Shown in pieces: positions 28,403 to 36,986 of a DNA stretch of 64,000 bases. Made by a program: the position numbers and the translations under genes. A model generated the notes under the pieces. The model was not told where the DNA came from and did not search any database. It was given only the letters and a program-made list of their open reading frames with translations. The DNA comes from Mangrovivirga halotolerans. Lineage in GTDB: Bacteria; Bacteroidota; Bacteroidia; Cytophagales; Cyclobacteriaceae. Location of the stretch: contig NZ_JAPFQN010000009.1 in the NCBI RefSeq assembly GCF_026241165.1, forward strand, positions 62,001 to 126,000, read 5' to 3'. Numbering within the stretch: the stretch's first letter is position 1; each line of letters begins with the position of its first letter.

Positions 28403-28432
28403 ATGCCGTTAATATTTTTCTTCCTAACTTTG
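28403..28432 (+). promoter_or_regulatory. Promoter of the structured RNA
   Basis: TAACTTTG at 28425-28432 matches TAnnTTTG perfectly. The -33 position, 19 bases upstream, is ATG instead of TTG. Transcription would begin at about 28438-28440, exactly at the 5' strand of the RNA's closing stem. Confidence 0.55.
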
Positions 28433-28439
28433 CATTTAA

Positions 28440-28629
28440 GGCATCGGGACGTTTTGCGACTTTGAACACTATTAACAATACCGGGTGAATCCCACCGCGA
28501 AACCGGGCCTCAACCTACTTTGTAGGTCTTCTGTTAGTTCAGAAGTTAACAGTGGAAGGTTGACCGGAAAGGGATAGCCCAAATCCTGCTAATTTAGCAA
28601 GGTCTGCAACTTTCCCCGATGTCTTTTTT
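28440..28629 (+). ncRNA. ssrS: Structured RNA of about 190 nt, 6S RNA candidate
   Basis: The ends pair over 9 bp (28440-28448 with 28615-28623) and a T6 tract follows. A second short stem TTGC/GCAA (28454-28457, 28606-28609) leads to a symmetric 25/25-nt open region (28458-28482 and 28581-28605), with a small hairpin on its 3' side. Then a rod continues: GGG/CCC, ATCCC/GGGAT, CCGG/CCGG, CAACC/GGTTG, and an apical hairpin CTGTTA/TAACAG (28531-28552). Closing stem, central bubble and long apical arm at about 190 nt are the 6S RNA architecture, which mimics an open promoter and binds RNA polymerase. Family assignment is inferred from the fold; I recognise no 6S primary sequence. Confidence 0.6.
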
Positions 28630-30511
28630 AATATAGAACCCGGAATTTAACTGTCCCTTCGATTGCTTTTAAAGCCTTAATCACATCCTTGTCATATTGC
28701 TTGTCTATATCGGTAATAACATAACCGATCTTTTCATTAGTTTTTAAATATTGCCCCACAATATTTATGTCATGATCAAGTAGCACGTTGTTCATTTTTG
28801 CTAAAATACCAGGTTTATTATGATGGATGTGAATTAAACGATGTGCGTTTTCCAGGGTAGGTAATTGTAAATTCGGGAAATTAACACTATTTGTTGTACT
28901 ACCTGTATTTATATACTGCATTATTTTATTCGGAACGAAATCAGCAATATTTTCCTGAGCTTCTAGCGTGCTACCGCCAATATGTGGTGTGAGGATCAAA
29001 TTTTGAAGTCCAAGTAAATCAGATTCAAATGGTTCATCATTACTTTTTGGTTCTTCGGGAAAAACATCAATTCCTGCTCCTCTTATTTTACCAGATTTAA
29101 GGTTTCTTGCTAATGCTGGAATATCCACGACCTGGCCTCTGCTCAGATTAAGGAAGATGACTCCATCCTTCATCTGTTCGAATTGCTTGTCACTAATTAT
29201 GTTTTTATTTTCAGGGCGCCCATCAACGTGTAAGGAAATCACATCTGCTTTACTTAGTAGTTCATGAAGGCTATTACATTTGGTTGCATTTCCAAGTGCG
29301 AGTTTTTCAACAATATCATAGTAATAAACATCCATGCCAGCCCCTTCAGCAAGTATTGAAAGTTGAGCGCCGATATTTCCGTAACCAATGATTCCCAGTT
29401 TTTTTCCTCTTATTTCATAACTACCACTTGCAGATTTGTTCCATTTCTGATTATGCATAGCAATATTCTTGTCAGGAATATTTCTCATAAGCATAATGAT
29501 TTCACCGAGAGCCAATTCAACCACAGACCTTGTATTACTGTATGGAGCATTAAAAACAGCAACTCCTTTTTCAAGACAAGCTTCAAGATCTATTTGATTA
29601 GTACCAATACAAAATGCACCGACAGCGATGAGCCTGTTTGCGTTTTCAAGTACCCTTCTGGTGACATGGGTTTTAGATCTGATACCTAAAATAGAGACAT
29701 TCTTTATTTTCTCACATAACTCGTCTTCATCCAGGCCTGCCGGATAAACTTCAACGTTATATCCTTCTTCTTTCATACTTTCAACAGCATCCTGATGAAT
29801 ATTTTCTAATAGAAGAACATTAATCCTGTTTTTAGGGTAACTAATCGCTGTATTCATGTTATTTAAATAAAGTATCTCATCTAAACTGGGAGCAATGTGA
29901 TCAGCTTTTTCCAATACATTTCCCCGTTGAACATTTTCAGTAAACGCATAAAACTTATTTGCAAGACCGGAAGCTTTGATCTCATAATCGGTGTATCCAT
30001 CGCCGATTACATAGATGTCGCCTTTTAAATTAAGGTTTTTAAGTAAATTAACTTTTCCGTTGTCTTTGGCCAATTCATTTGTTTCATCAAAACCGATAAT
30101 ATTACCATTTTCGTCATACCGGAACTCATTGGCATAAACATGCTCTGGTTTTACTCCCATTTCTTCTACCACCGGAATGATAAAGTCTTTAAATCCACTA
30201 CTTACAATATAGATGTTGTCAGAATATTTATTAAAGAACTCCTGGTTTCTTTTAAAGCTTTTTGAAACTTCATTTTTTAACCTTTCAGATAGATCTTTGA
30301 CATCATTTTTATCCGCATTCAGGAGCGAAATCCTTTGTTTAAGGGAATCTTCAAAACCAAGCTGACCGCTCATCCCTTTATCGGTGATGTCTTTGACTTT
30401 CTTTACTACACTTTCCTTGTTTTCATGATTTTCCAAGGCTATTTCTACTAGAAGATCAAGTCCTTCTACTTTAGTAAATGTACTATCAAAGTCGATTACA
30501 AAATTCTTCAC
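28628..30511 (-). CDS. serA: Fused phosphoserine phosphatase / phosphoglycerate dehydrogenase
   Basis: This 627-residue protein joins two serine-pathway enzymes. Residues 1-215 form a HAD phosphatase of the SerB type (VIDFDST with Asp7 and Asp9, VSSGFKDF, VIGDGYTDYEIK). Residues 225-545 are D-3-phosphoglycerate dehydrogenase (GIIGYGNIGAQL, NLSRGQVVD, LTPHIGGST), and 555-627 an ACT domain (IHIHHNKPGILAKMNNVL) for serine feedback. With the downstream serC-like gene all three steps from 3-phosphoglycerate to serine are covered. The stop codon overlaps the terminator tract of the opposite-strand RNA. A minus-strand TATTTTTG at 30544-30551 may be its -7 element. Confidence 0.93.
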   Translation of the reverse strand: MKNFVIDFDSTFTKVEGLDLLVEIALENHENKESVVKKVKDITDKGMSGQLGFEDSLKQRISLLNADKNDVKDLSERLKNEVSKSFKRNQEFFNKYSDNIYIVSSGFKDFIIPVVEEMGVKPEHVYANEFRYDENGNIIGFDETNELAKDNGKVNLLKNLNLKGDIYVIGDGYTDYEIKASGLANKFYAFTENVQRGNVLEKADHIAPSLDEILYLNNMNTAISYPKNRINVLLLENIHQDAVESMKEEGYNVEVYPAGLDEDELCEKIKNVSILGIRSKTHVTRRVLENANRLIAVGAFCIGTNQIDLEACLEKGVAVFNAPYSNTRSVVELALGEIIMLMRNIPDKNIAMHNQKWNKSASGSYEIRGKKLGIIGYGNIGAQLSILAEGAGMDVYYYDIVEKLALGNATKCNSLHELLSKADVISLHVDGRPENKNIISDKQFEQMKDGVIFLNLSRGQVVDIPALARNLKSGKIRGAGIDVFPEEPKSNDEPFESDLLGLQNLILTPHIGGSTLEAQENIADFVPNKIMQYINTGSTTNSVNFPNLQLPTLENAHRLIHIHHNKPGILAKMNNVLLDHDINIVGQYLKTNEKIGYVITDIDKQYDKDVIKALKAIEGTVKFRVLY

Positions 30512-30823
30512 AGGTTAAATATTTATCATTTTTACTGGTTGTACAAAAATAGAAATTATTTAACTGGTATGATAGTAATAATGCATTACTAAATGAAATT
30601 TGATTAATTGATAATATGATCAAAATAAAAGAATAGAGAATTTTCATATTGTTTAAAATTGATATGGGCAAATATTATTTTGATAATAAAACGAGTGTTC
30701 GTAATGAAGTTTTAGTTGTTGGTATGGGTTACTAATCCATGTTTTTTGGAATTTAACTTAAGACAGATTAAACCTTTTCTTTTAATCAGACTCTAAGAAC
30801 CAAAAGAACAAATAACTTTTATT
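30512..30823. other. Divergent promoter region between serA and a lipoprotein gene
   Basis: About 310 AT-rich bases. The only supported element is a minus-strand TATTTTTG (30544-30551) that could be the serA -7 element. A 61-codon minus-strand frame here looks like chance. Nothing else is seen. Confidence 0.4.
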
Positions 30824-31687
30824 ATGAAACTTAACACGCGAAAACTTCAATTATTATTTTTAGCAATTGCATTAGTGATGTCAATTACATCATGCCAGGA
30901 GAGCGAAACTGTAGATTCTACTGACCAAAAATCAGCTCTTTCAGCGGAAGGAGACTTTGAAGAACAATATATGGATCTTGACCAGGTCATTTATGACGCA
31001 TTTGATATCAATGGGATGGGGCCAGCAAATGGCAGAGTAGTAGCTGTAGATAAGAATCAAACTACTTTAAAGTGCGCTCAAGTTACCTGGAATCATAATA
31101 CAGAAACAGGAGAAGGAACTTTTACTATTGATTTTGGAACTGAAGGGTGCGAAGGTCCATATGGCAGAGTTAGAAAAGGTGTAGTTAATATTTCCTATAC
31201 TGGAGGATACTGGGAGGCCGGATCAATAATTACGACTACAGTAGAGCAGTATTTTGTAAATGATATCCAAATAGAGGGCACGAGAGTAGTAGAAAATATT
31301 ACCAACGGAGGAATGCCAACTTTTAAGATATCATTGACCAATGGTAAATTGACTTTTATGGATGGAAATGTAGCTACTCGAACTTCAACAAGATTTAGAA
31401 TTTACGATTTTAATAATCTGGAAATGAAAATTTATGGAACTGCTAATGGAGTGAATAGATTAGGAACTTTTTACGATATTCAGGTATCAGCAGATTCTCC
31501 TATTGTTTTCGCTTACGGCTGTCAACCTAACGGAAAATATTTTCCAGTTTCAGGGGTGAAAACTATCTCCAGAGTGAGGGCTAACAATGAATTGAGTGAT
31601 TTTGTTGTTGATTACGGCCAGGGAGAATGCGATTCTAAAGTTTTCGTTAGTACTGACAAATGGAGTGGAGAAATAACAATAAACTAA
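30824..31687 (+). CDS. Lipoprotein of unknown function
   Basis: I do not recognise this 287-residue protein. It has a lipoprotein signal peptide (lipobox SITSC, Cys24) and a beta-rich mature part with four cysteines at regular points (KCAQV, GCEGP, YGCQPNG, GECDSK), possibly two disulphides. It seems to hold two similar halves, each with a cysteine-containing strand and an I(T/S)xxNG or IT(I)N end. It is a single-gene unit followed by a terminator. Confidence 0.7.
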   Translation: MKLNTRKLQLLFLAIALVMSITSCQESETVDSTDQKSALSAEGDFEEQYMDLDQVIYDAFDINGMGPANGRVVAVDKNQTTLKCAQVTWNHNTETGEGTFTIDFGTEGCEGPYGRVRKGVVNISYTGGYWEAGSIITTTVEQYFVNDIQIEGTRVVENITNGGMPTFKISLTNGKLTFMDGNVATRTSTRFRIYDFNNLEMKIYGTANGVNRLGTFYDIQVSADSPIVFAYGCQPNGKYFPVSGVKTISRVRANNELSDFVVDYGQGECDSKVFVSTDKWSGEITIN

Positions 31688-31711
31688 AATAATATTAAGT
31701 CATCTTTTAAA

Positions 31712-31737
31712 AAGCCGGCAAAAGCCGGTTTTTTTGT
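31712..31737 (+). terminator. Terminator after the lipoprotein gene
   Basis: CCGGC (31715-31719) pairs with GCCGG (31724-31728) around AAAA, followed by a T7 run. Confidence 0.8.
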
Positions 31738-31802
31738 TTTAATTAAACATGGTCGTACTGACTACGTTTATAATTAGAGAATTTTAATTTAAAAAATTAT
31801 CT

Positions 31803-33173
31803 ATGAACCAATCTAACCAAGAGAAAGATCACTTTGAAAAAAATAGTCTTTCAGTCCCATCTACCCATAAAAAGCGGATAGTAGTTATCGGCGGAGGATT
31901 TGCCGGAATTAATTTCGTAGATAAGATCAATTCAAATGAATATCAGATAGTATTATTCGATCGATATAATTACCATACCTTTCAACCTTTACTCTATCAG
32001 GTTGCCACAGCAGGTCTGGAGCCAGATAGTGTTTGTGGCCCGCTAAGAAAGATATGCAAAACAAAAAAAGACCTTTATTTTAGAATGTTAAAGGTCCAGA
32101 AAGTAGATACAAAGGAGCGTAGGGTTTATACCTTACTTGGCTCAATAAAATACGATTACCTTGTGGTCGCCACAGGAGCAAAAACCAATTATTTCGGTAA
32201 TAAAAATATTGAAAAGAATGCATTTCCTTTAAAGCAAGTAGTCCATGCTTTGGAATTAAGATCACAATTATTTCAATTATTTGAGAAAGCAGAATTACGT
32301 CGAGGTACTGACGAGGTAGATAAATTACTTACTTTTGTTGTTGTTGGAGGCGGTCCTACAGGAGTGGAAATGGCTGGAGCTCTTGCCGAAATGAAAAAGC
32401 ACGTATTACCACATGATTACCCTGAGATCGATTTCAACAGGATGAAGGTTTATCTCCTGGAAGGCCTTGAAAGGCTGTTACCCGCTATGACTGAATCCTC
32501 ATCAGAATCCTCTAAAAAATATCTTGAGACATTAGGAGTTGATGTCAGGCTTGAAACATTTATGAAAGATTATGATGGTAAGAAAGCTGTATTGGATAAT
32601 GGCGAAGAAATTTATGCAGATACAGTGATTTGGGCTGCCGGCGTCATGCCAAATATTATTGAAGGCATTGAAGCTGATCAATTTAAAGGTAGATTTCATG
32701 TTGATGAATTTAACAGAGTTTATACCACTGAAGGACAGTCTACCTATGACAATATTTATGCTCTGGGTGATGTGGCTTATCAGGTAACTGAGCAATTTCC
32801 CGATGGATTACCAGGTGTTGCACCAGTGGCTATTCAACAGGGAGAATACCTTGGTAAAACTTTTAACAGACTCGCTAAAAATAAAAAGATCAGACCTTTC
32901 AATTATCTGGATAAAGGTACTATGGCCACTGTAGGGAGAAATAAAGCTGTTGCTGATCTTCCACTAGATATAAAACTTTCCGGATTTATGGGATGGATAA
33001 CCTGGATGTTTGTCCATTTAATGTATCTAATTGGCTTTAGAAATAAAATGGTAGTTTTTGTTAACTGGATGTGGAGTTATTTGAATTATGACAGAGGAAT
33101 AAGACTAATTATCAGGCCCGCGCAGAAAAACTGGGAAGAGACTGATGAGTTAATTGAAAAATCATTGCAATAA
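31803..33173 (+). CDS. ndh: Type II NADH dehydrogenase
   Basis: A 456-residue non-proton-pumping NADH:quinone oxidoreductase. The FAD site is VVIGGGFAGI (residues 29-37); the NADH site is VVGGGPTGVEMAGALAEM (about 181-198); ALGDVAY near 322 closes the FAD fold. The C-terminus has a hydrophobic, Trp-rich stretch (FMGWITWMFVHLMYLIGF) that docks the protein on the membrane. The 25-residue hydrophilic N-terminal extension is longer than usual. The gene converges on the histidine kinase gene with only 2 bases between the stops and no visible terminator. Confidence 0.93.
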   Translation: MNQSNQEKDHFEKNSLSVPSTHKKRIVVIGGGFAGINFVDKINSNEYQIVLFDRYNYHTFQPLLYQVATAGLEPDSVCGPLRKICKTKKDLYFRMLKVQKVDTKERRVYTLLGSIKYDYLVVATGAKTNYFGNKNIEKNAFPLKQVVHALELRSQLFQLFEKAELRRGTDEVDKLLTFVVVGGGPTGVEMAGALAEMKKHVLPHDYPEIDFNRMKVYLLEGLERLLPAMTESSSESSKKYLETLGVDVRLETFMKDYDGKKAVLDNGEEIYADTVIWAAGVMPNIIEGIEADQFKGRFHVDEFNRVYTTEGQSTYDNIYALGDVAYQVTEQFPDGLPGVAPVAIQQGEYLGKTFNRLAKNKKIRPFNYLDKGTMATVGRNKAVADLPLDIKLSGFMGWITWMFVHLMYLIGFRNKMVVFVNWMWSYLNYDRGIRLIIRPAQKNWEETDELIEKSLQ

Positions 33174-33175
33174 AA

Positions 33176-34537
33176 TTAATTGGCAACCGGGAAACTTATA
33201 ACAAACTTAGTTCCTTTTCCATAATTACTATTAAGATCAATTGATCCATTATGTTCTTGTATAATGGTATGAACAGTAGTCATTCCAAGACCGACTCCGT
33301 TGCTTTTATTGGTATAGAATGGGTCAAAAATATGCTCTTGTTCATCTATTGTCATCCCTTTTCCGTTATCTTCTAAAATAATGAAGAATTTACTATCAAA
33401 TACATCACAAGAGATGCCTACTTTTCCCTCGTCGTGTTCAATAGCTTCTATGGCATTTAATAACAGGTTAGTGAAAGCCATCTCAAGTCGTTCTTCATTA
33501 CCTATAATTCGCTTAGTTTGATTAGCCGGATCAAGGTCAATACCACATACTATATTTTTAAGTTGAATTCTATCCTTTATTGTATCAAAAGCATTAATTA
33601 TAGTTTGTTCCGGATTTATTAATTCTGTTGAATCAATCTTTTCAGGATTAGACGATTTTAGAAGTTTATCTATTAGAAGATTTATTCTGTTTGTGTTTCT
33701 TTGGATCATATTAGTGTAAAGCACAAATTCATCGTCGTGATTTTGATTTGATTCTAATAGTTGTTCCAGGGCAAGATTGACATTTGTGATTGGGTTTCTG
33801 ATCTCATGAGCCATAGCCCGTGCCATTCTGCTGGTCATAGAAAGCTTTTTAGCCCTATTAATAATCTTTTCCGCTTTTTTTGCAATGGTAGCATCATGGA
33901 AGAGTGCGTGAAAACCTGTAATGTTTTTCATGTTGTCCTTGATAGGAACCACATTTAATAATCCCTCCATTTTAAGGCTTTCATATTCAGCCATGACTCC
34001 CATTTTATCGATAGGTAGTCCAACCTTAATGGCATTAATGACTTTACTGACAATGTTAGCCGGGAAAAGGTCATCAAATTTGATTTTACCCGGTTTAGCT
34101 CCAGGGCCGAAAAGCTCTTTAAAAGCTTTATTTACCAGTTTTATATTTCCCTCAATATCAGCAACAAGAATTGGATCTAATGATTCATGAAAAAGATTTT
34201 TATATAGGACTTCTTCTTCCTGAATTTTAGAGCGATAATTGAGTTCATCAAAGATTTTTGAAAGAAATATTTTTAATAGTGTTGGATTGAGTTCATTTTC
34301 TTTTACTCCAAATTGTTTTTCTGAGAGCAAATCATGTTGATAATCTCCTATCAATAACCCTGGTTTTTCTATTTGATTTTTTATTATTGGATCGAGAAGA
34401 TGATCAGATATATAAAAATCGTATTTCTGGTTTGGGTCAGAGGTTAGTTTGATATTATCTTTTTTTGCCCAGCTATTTATTATTGTATTTTCCTTTTCAT
34501 TTAGAATTAACAGGCAGGTAAAGTTTTGATTTTTCAT
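33176..34537 (-). CDS. Soluble PAS-containing sensor histidine kinase
   Basis: A 453-residue kinase without membrane segments. Residues 1-100 are not recognised, 105-215 form a PAS domain (ESLDPILVADIEGNIKLVNKAF), the phosphorylated His is His244 (AMAHEIRNP), and the ATPase domain shows NLLLNAIEAI, DNGKGM and NGVGLGM. It would sense an internal signal and phosphorylate one or both adjacent response regulators. It starts 3 bases after the sigma-54 activator gene, in the order RR, NtrC-like, kinase. Confidence 0.92.
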   Translation of the reverse strand: MKNQNFTCLLILNEKENTIINSWAKKDNIKLTSDPNQKYDFYISDHLLDPIIKNQIEKPGLLIGDYQHDLLSEKQFGVKENELNPTLLKIFLSKIFDELNYRSKIQEEEVLYKNLFHESLDPILVADIEGNIKLVNKAFKELFGPGAKPGKIKFDDLFPANIVSKVINAIKVGLPIDKMGVMAEYESLKMEGLLNVVPIKDNMKNITGFHALFHDATIAKKAEKIINRAKKLSMTSRMARAMAHEIRNPITNVNLALEQLLESNQNHDDEFVLYTNMIQRNTNRINLLIDKLLKSSNPEKIDSTELINPEQTIINAFDTIKDRIQLKNIVCGIDLDPANQTKRIIGNEERLEMAFTNLLLNAIEAIEHDEGKVGISCDVFDSKFFIILEDNGKGMTIDEQEHIFDPFYTNKSNGVGLGMTTVHTIIQEHNGSIDLNSNYGKGTKFVISFPVAN

Positions 34538-34540
34538 ATA

Positions 34541-35962
34541 TCAATCTGTGGCAAGATTAAAGTTCTTAAGTTTGTTGTAAAGCGTTTTTCTATCAATATT
34601 TAAGAGGTCAGCAGCTTTTGATTTATTATATCCTACCTTTCTGAGAGCTTGTATAATAACACTCTTTTCAGCTTCCATCGCTGCTGCTTTTAAATCTAAA
34701 GGCAGATTGTTCATGAAATTTTCTTCAGGAGGATCAGGGATATATTCGACAACCATTTGGGGAAGATGCTTTTCATGAATTTCTTCATCATTACACAATA
34801 AAACAGCTCTTTTGATGACATTTTTCATTTCCCGTAGGTTACCATGCCATTCATATCTGTTTAAAGCTTTCATGGCCTTATTACTTATTCCTTTTACTTC
34901 TTTATTAAGAGCTTCATTTGCTTGCTGAAGGAAAAAATCCGCAAATTCGGGAATGTCCTCCTTTCTTTCGCGGATAGGTGCCATGGTAATGGTAAATTCA
35001 TTTAGTCTGTGGTATAGATCTTCCCTGAAATTTTCATCTGATATTAATTTTGAGAGATCTTCATTAGTAGCAACAATAATTCTAACATCAATATTAATGT
35101 TATCATTACTACCCAGCCTTTTAATTTCTCCTTCTTGTATTGCTCTTAGAAGCTTTACCTGGTTTTCGTATGAAAGGTTTCCAATTTCATCAAGAAAGAG
35201 GGTTCCTCCATCAGCAACTTCAAAAGACCCCATTTTATCATTTAATGCACCGGTAAAAGCACCTTTAATATGGCCGAATAATTCAGATCCCGCGAGATCT
35301 TCTGGAAGAGCACCACAATCAATAGCAACGAAATTTTGATCTTTTCTTTTACTATTTTGGTGAATAAGTCGAGCGGCAACTTCTTTACCAGTTCCTGTTT
35401 CCCCTGAGATAATCACACTTAGGTCGGTAGGGGCAACAAGTTTTATATGGTCGAAAACTGTTTTAGAATATTCTGAAGATCCCAGAACATAATCTTTATT
35501 AATATTAGTTTTTTTAGGAGTTTTTTTACTTTTAGATTTTTTTGAAGAAGGAGAATTTTTGTTCTTATCTTTTTTTTCTGAGGCAGACGGTTGTTTCTTC
35601 TTTTCCAGAGCTTGTTCAACTGATTGATATATTTCATCAGTATAGAGCGGTTTTGAAACATAATCTGAAGCGCCCAGCCTGATAGCACTTACAGCAGTTT
35701 TTACATCAGAATATCCTGTGATTATTAGTATAGCAATATCGGGATGAAAAATTTTTATTTTTTTCATTAAGGTGATGCCATCTTCATCTGGCAACCTCAG
35801 ATCGATTAATGCAAGATCAATGTGGTTTGATTTTGAATATTCCACAGCTTCAGCTGCATTATGACAGGCATGGCAATTAAATCCTTTCTTCTCTAAAAAA
35901 GATGTGAGTATAGTACATAAATCCTGTTCGTCATCAACAATTAATATTGATTCGTTGGCCAT
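34541..35962 (-). CDS. NtrC-family sigma-54 response regulator
   Basis: A 473-residue activator: receiver domain (1-120, phosphoacceptor Asp54 in LIDLRLPDED), a Lys/Ser-rich linker (about 128-152), an AAA+ domain with Walker A GETGTGKE and the sigma-54 contact loop GAFTGA, and a Fis-type helix-turn-helix at the end (SKAADLLNIDRKTLYNKL). It opens promoters bound by sigma-54 polymerase. Target genes are likely to include the divergent stress module starting at 36600, but this is inferred from position. Confidence 0.94.
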   Translation of the reverse strand: MANESILIVDDEQDLCTILTSFLEKKGFNCHACHNAAEAVEYSKSNHIDLALIDLRLPDEDGITLMKKIKIFHPDIAILIITGYSDVKTAVSAIRLGASDYVSKPLYTDEIYQSVEQALEKKKQPSASEKKDKNKNSPSSKKSKSKKTPKKTNINKDYVLGSSEYSKTVFDHIKLVAPTDLSVIISGETGTGKEVAARLIHQNSKRKDQNFVAIDCGALPEDLAGSELFGHIKGAFTGALNDKMGSFEVADGGTLFLDEIGNLSYENQVKLLRAIQEGEIKRLGSNDNINIDVRIIVATNEDLSKLISDENFREDLYHRLNEFTITMAPIRERKEDIPEFADFFLQQANEALNKEVKGISNKAMKALNRYEWHGNLREMKNVIKRAVLLCNDEEIHEKHLPQMVVEYIPDPPEENFMNNLPLDLKAAAMEAEKSVIIQALRKVGYNKSKAADLLNIDRKTLYNKLKNFNLATD

Positions 35963-35998
35963 ATAATATTTTGGGAAATTTTATTTTTAATATAATTT

Positions 35999-36358
35999 TC
36001 AATCCTCTTTAACTACTTCAAAGATTTCTTTTTTGGAGAAAGGCTTAGGAATAAAACCATCAGCCATAGAATTTCTTAATTCTAATTCCCCGGGTATTTC
36101 TCTTGCACTTATTAAATATACAATAGAATCCTGGCTTTTACTTTTTAATTTATTAGCTAATTCATATCCATTTCCATCCGGTAAATTAATGTCAATGAAT
36201 GCTATTGAGTCATTTTCTATCTCATCTATTATTTTCTCTGCCGTTTCATGTGAACTAGCCACAACAACTCTGAAACCTTCTTTTTTTAACATTGCAGATA
36301 ACAAAAGGCATATATCCTGCTCATCATCTACCACCAAAACGCTTCTCCTTATATCCAT
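35999..36358 (-). CDS. Single-domain response regulator
   Basis: A 119-residue CheY-like receiver only. Asp11-Asp12, phosphoacceptor Asp56 (FIDINLPDGNG), and Lys in FIPKPFSKKE are all present, so it should be phosphorylated normally. Without an output domain it may act as phosphate relay or sink for the kinase encoded two genes downstream. It is the first gene of the minus-strand set of three. Confidence 0.9.
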   Translation of the reverse strand: MDIRRSVLVVDDEQDICLLLSAMLKKEGFRVVVASSHETAEKIIDEIENDSIAFIDINLPDGNGYELANKLKSKSQDSIVYLISAREIPGELELRNSMADGFIPKPFSKKEIFEVVKED

Positions 36359-36549
36359 TACAGCTCTGTTTATTTGTTAAAAAATTTATTAATTGTTGTT
36401 CAAACTTCATTCCGAATGGAACTAAAGCTTTCTACTGATATTATCTTAAAAAATCAGTATTTCAACAGACTGTTTTTCTACATATAATGTGTAAAAAAAT
36501 CCCCACAATACCTATGAAAACTTAAAAAAAATGCTGGAAAACCATTTAA

Positions 36550-36575
36550 AACGGTATGGAATGATTTTTACACTG
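36550..36575 (+). promoter_or_regulatory. Weak sigma-54-like promoter before the stress module
   Basis: TGGAATGATTTTTACA carries GG and a following TTAC at sigma-54 spacing (GG-N10-AC where GC is expected). One of the most conserved bases, the G of the -12 GC, is A, so this is a suggestion only. It lies about 30 bases before the ATG at 36600. Confidence 0.25.
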
Positions 36576-36599
36576 TCATAACTGAAAAAATAATTTTTT

Positions 36600-36986
36600 A
36601 TGGAAAAGCACAGTAAAGAGATTAAGTTAATCACACATCATAAAAAGTCTTTCGATAAAAAAGCAATGGGGTATGCAAAGTTAACTCCAAATGCAGTTCA
36701 AGAAGTTAATCTGGATGAATCAAGCTTAACTCCCCGAATGATAAAAGAAATAGCAGATGATTTAGGAGTAGAAATTAACGATTTAATTGATAGAGAATCA
36801 GATCTTTTTAAAAATGAATATGAAGGAGTTGATCTTTCTGAAGATGATTGGCTTAAGGTATTGTCAGAGAAAAGTGAGCTTTTGAAAACGCCTATCGTAC
36901 TGTCAGAAGATGAAAGTTTCATTGTAGATACTCCATCAAGACTTTTAGAATTCAGAGAAAAATATTTTAAAACAGAGACAAAATGA
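36600..36986 (+). CDS. Cys-less ArsC/Spx-like protein
   Basis: A 128-residue protein whose second half (LSEDDWLKVLSEKSELLKTPIVLSEDES) fits the end of arsenate-reductase/Spx thioredoxin folds, where the Arg/Thr-Pro-Ile-Val strand is typical. The N-terminal half lacks any cysteine: where ArsC has Cys-x-x-Ser it has HKKSFDKKA. It therefore cannot do the thiol chemistry of ArsC and is more likely a binding or regulatory protein. It is the first gene of the stress module and overlaps the next gene by 4 bases (ATGA). Confidence 0.7.
   Translation: MEKHSKEIKLITHHKKSFDKKAMGYAKLTPNAVQEVNLDESSLTPRMIKEIADDLGVEINDLIDRESDLFKNEYEGVDLSEDDWLKVLSEKSELLKTPIVLSEDESFIVDTPSRLLEFREKYFKTETK

Noticed and set aside
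28430-28627. Minus-strand leader riboswitch of serC
   Set aside because: A plus-strand promoter at the 5' side and a T tract at the 3' side fix the orientation; the serC promoter lies outside the structure.
28440-28629. Cobalamin, c-di-AMP (ydaO) or SRP RNA as identity of the structured RNA
   Set aside because: Short stretches look similar (GGGTGAATCC; TAGCCCAAATCCTGCTAA; CCGGAAAGG), but the obligatory core elements and their order are missing, and the rod fold with central bubble does not fit these families.
30486-30671. 61-codon minus-strand frame upstream of serA
   Set aside because: It overlaps the serA start and likely promoter and has no recognisable features.
36530-36560. Second possible sigma-54 site (TGGAAAACCATTTAAAA)
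   Set aside because: The -12 position has AA in place of GC, so it lacks the essential element.
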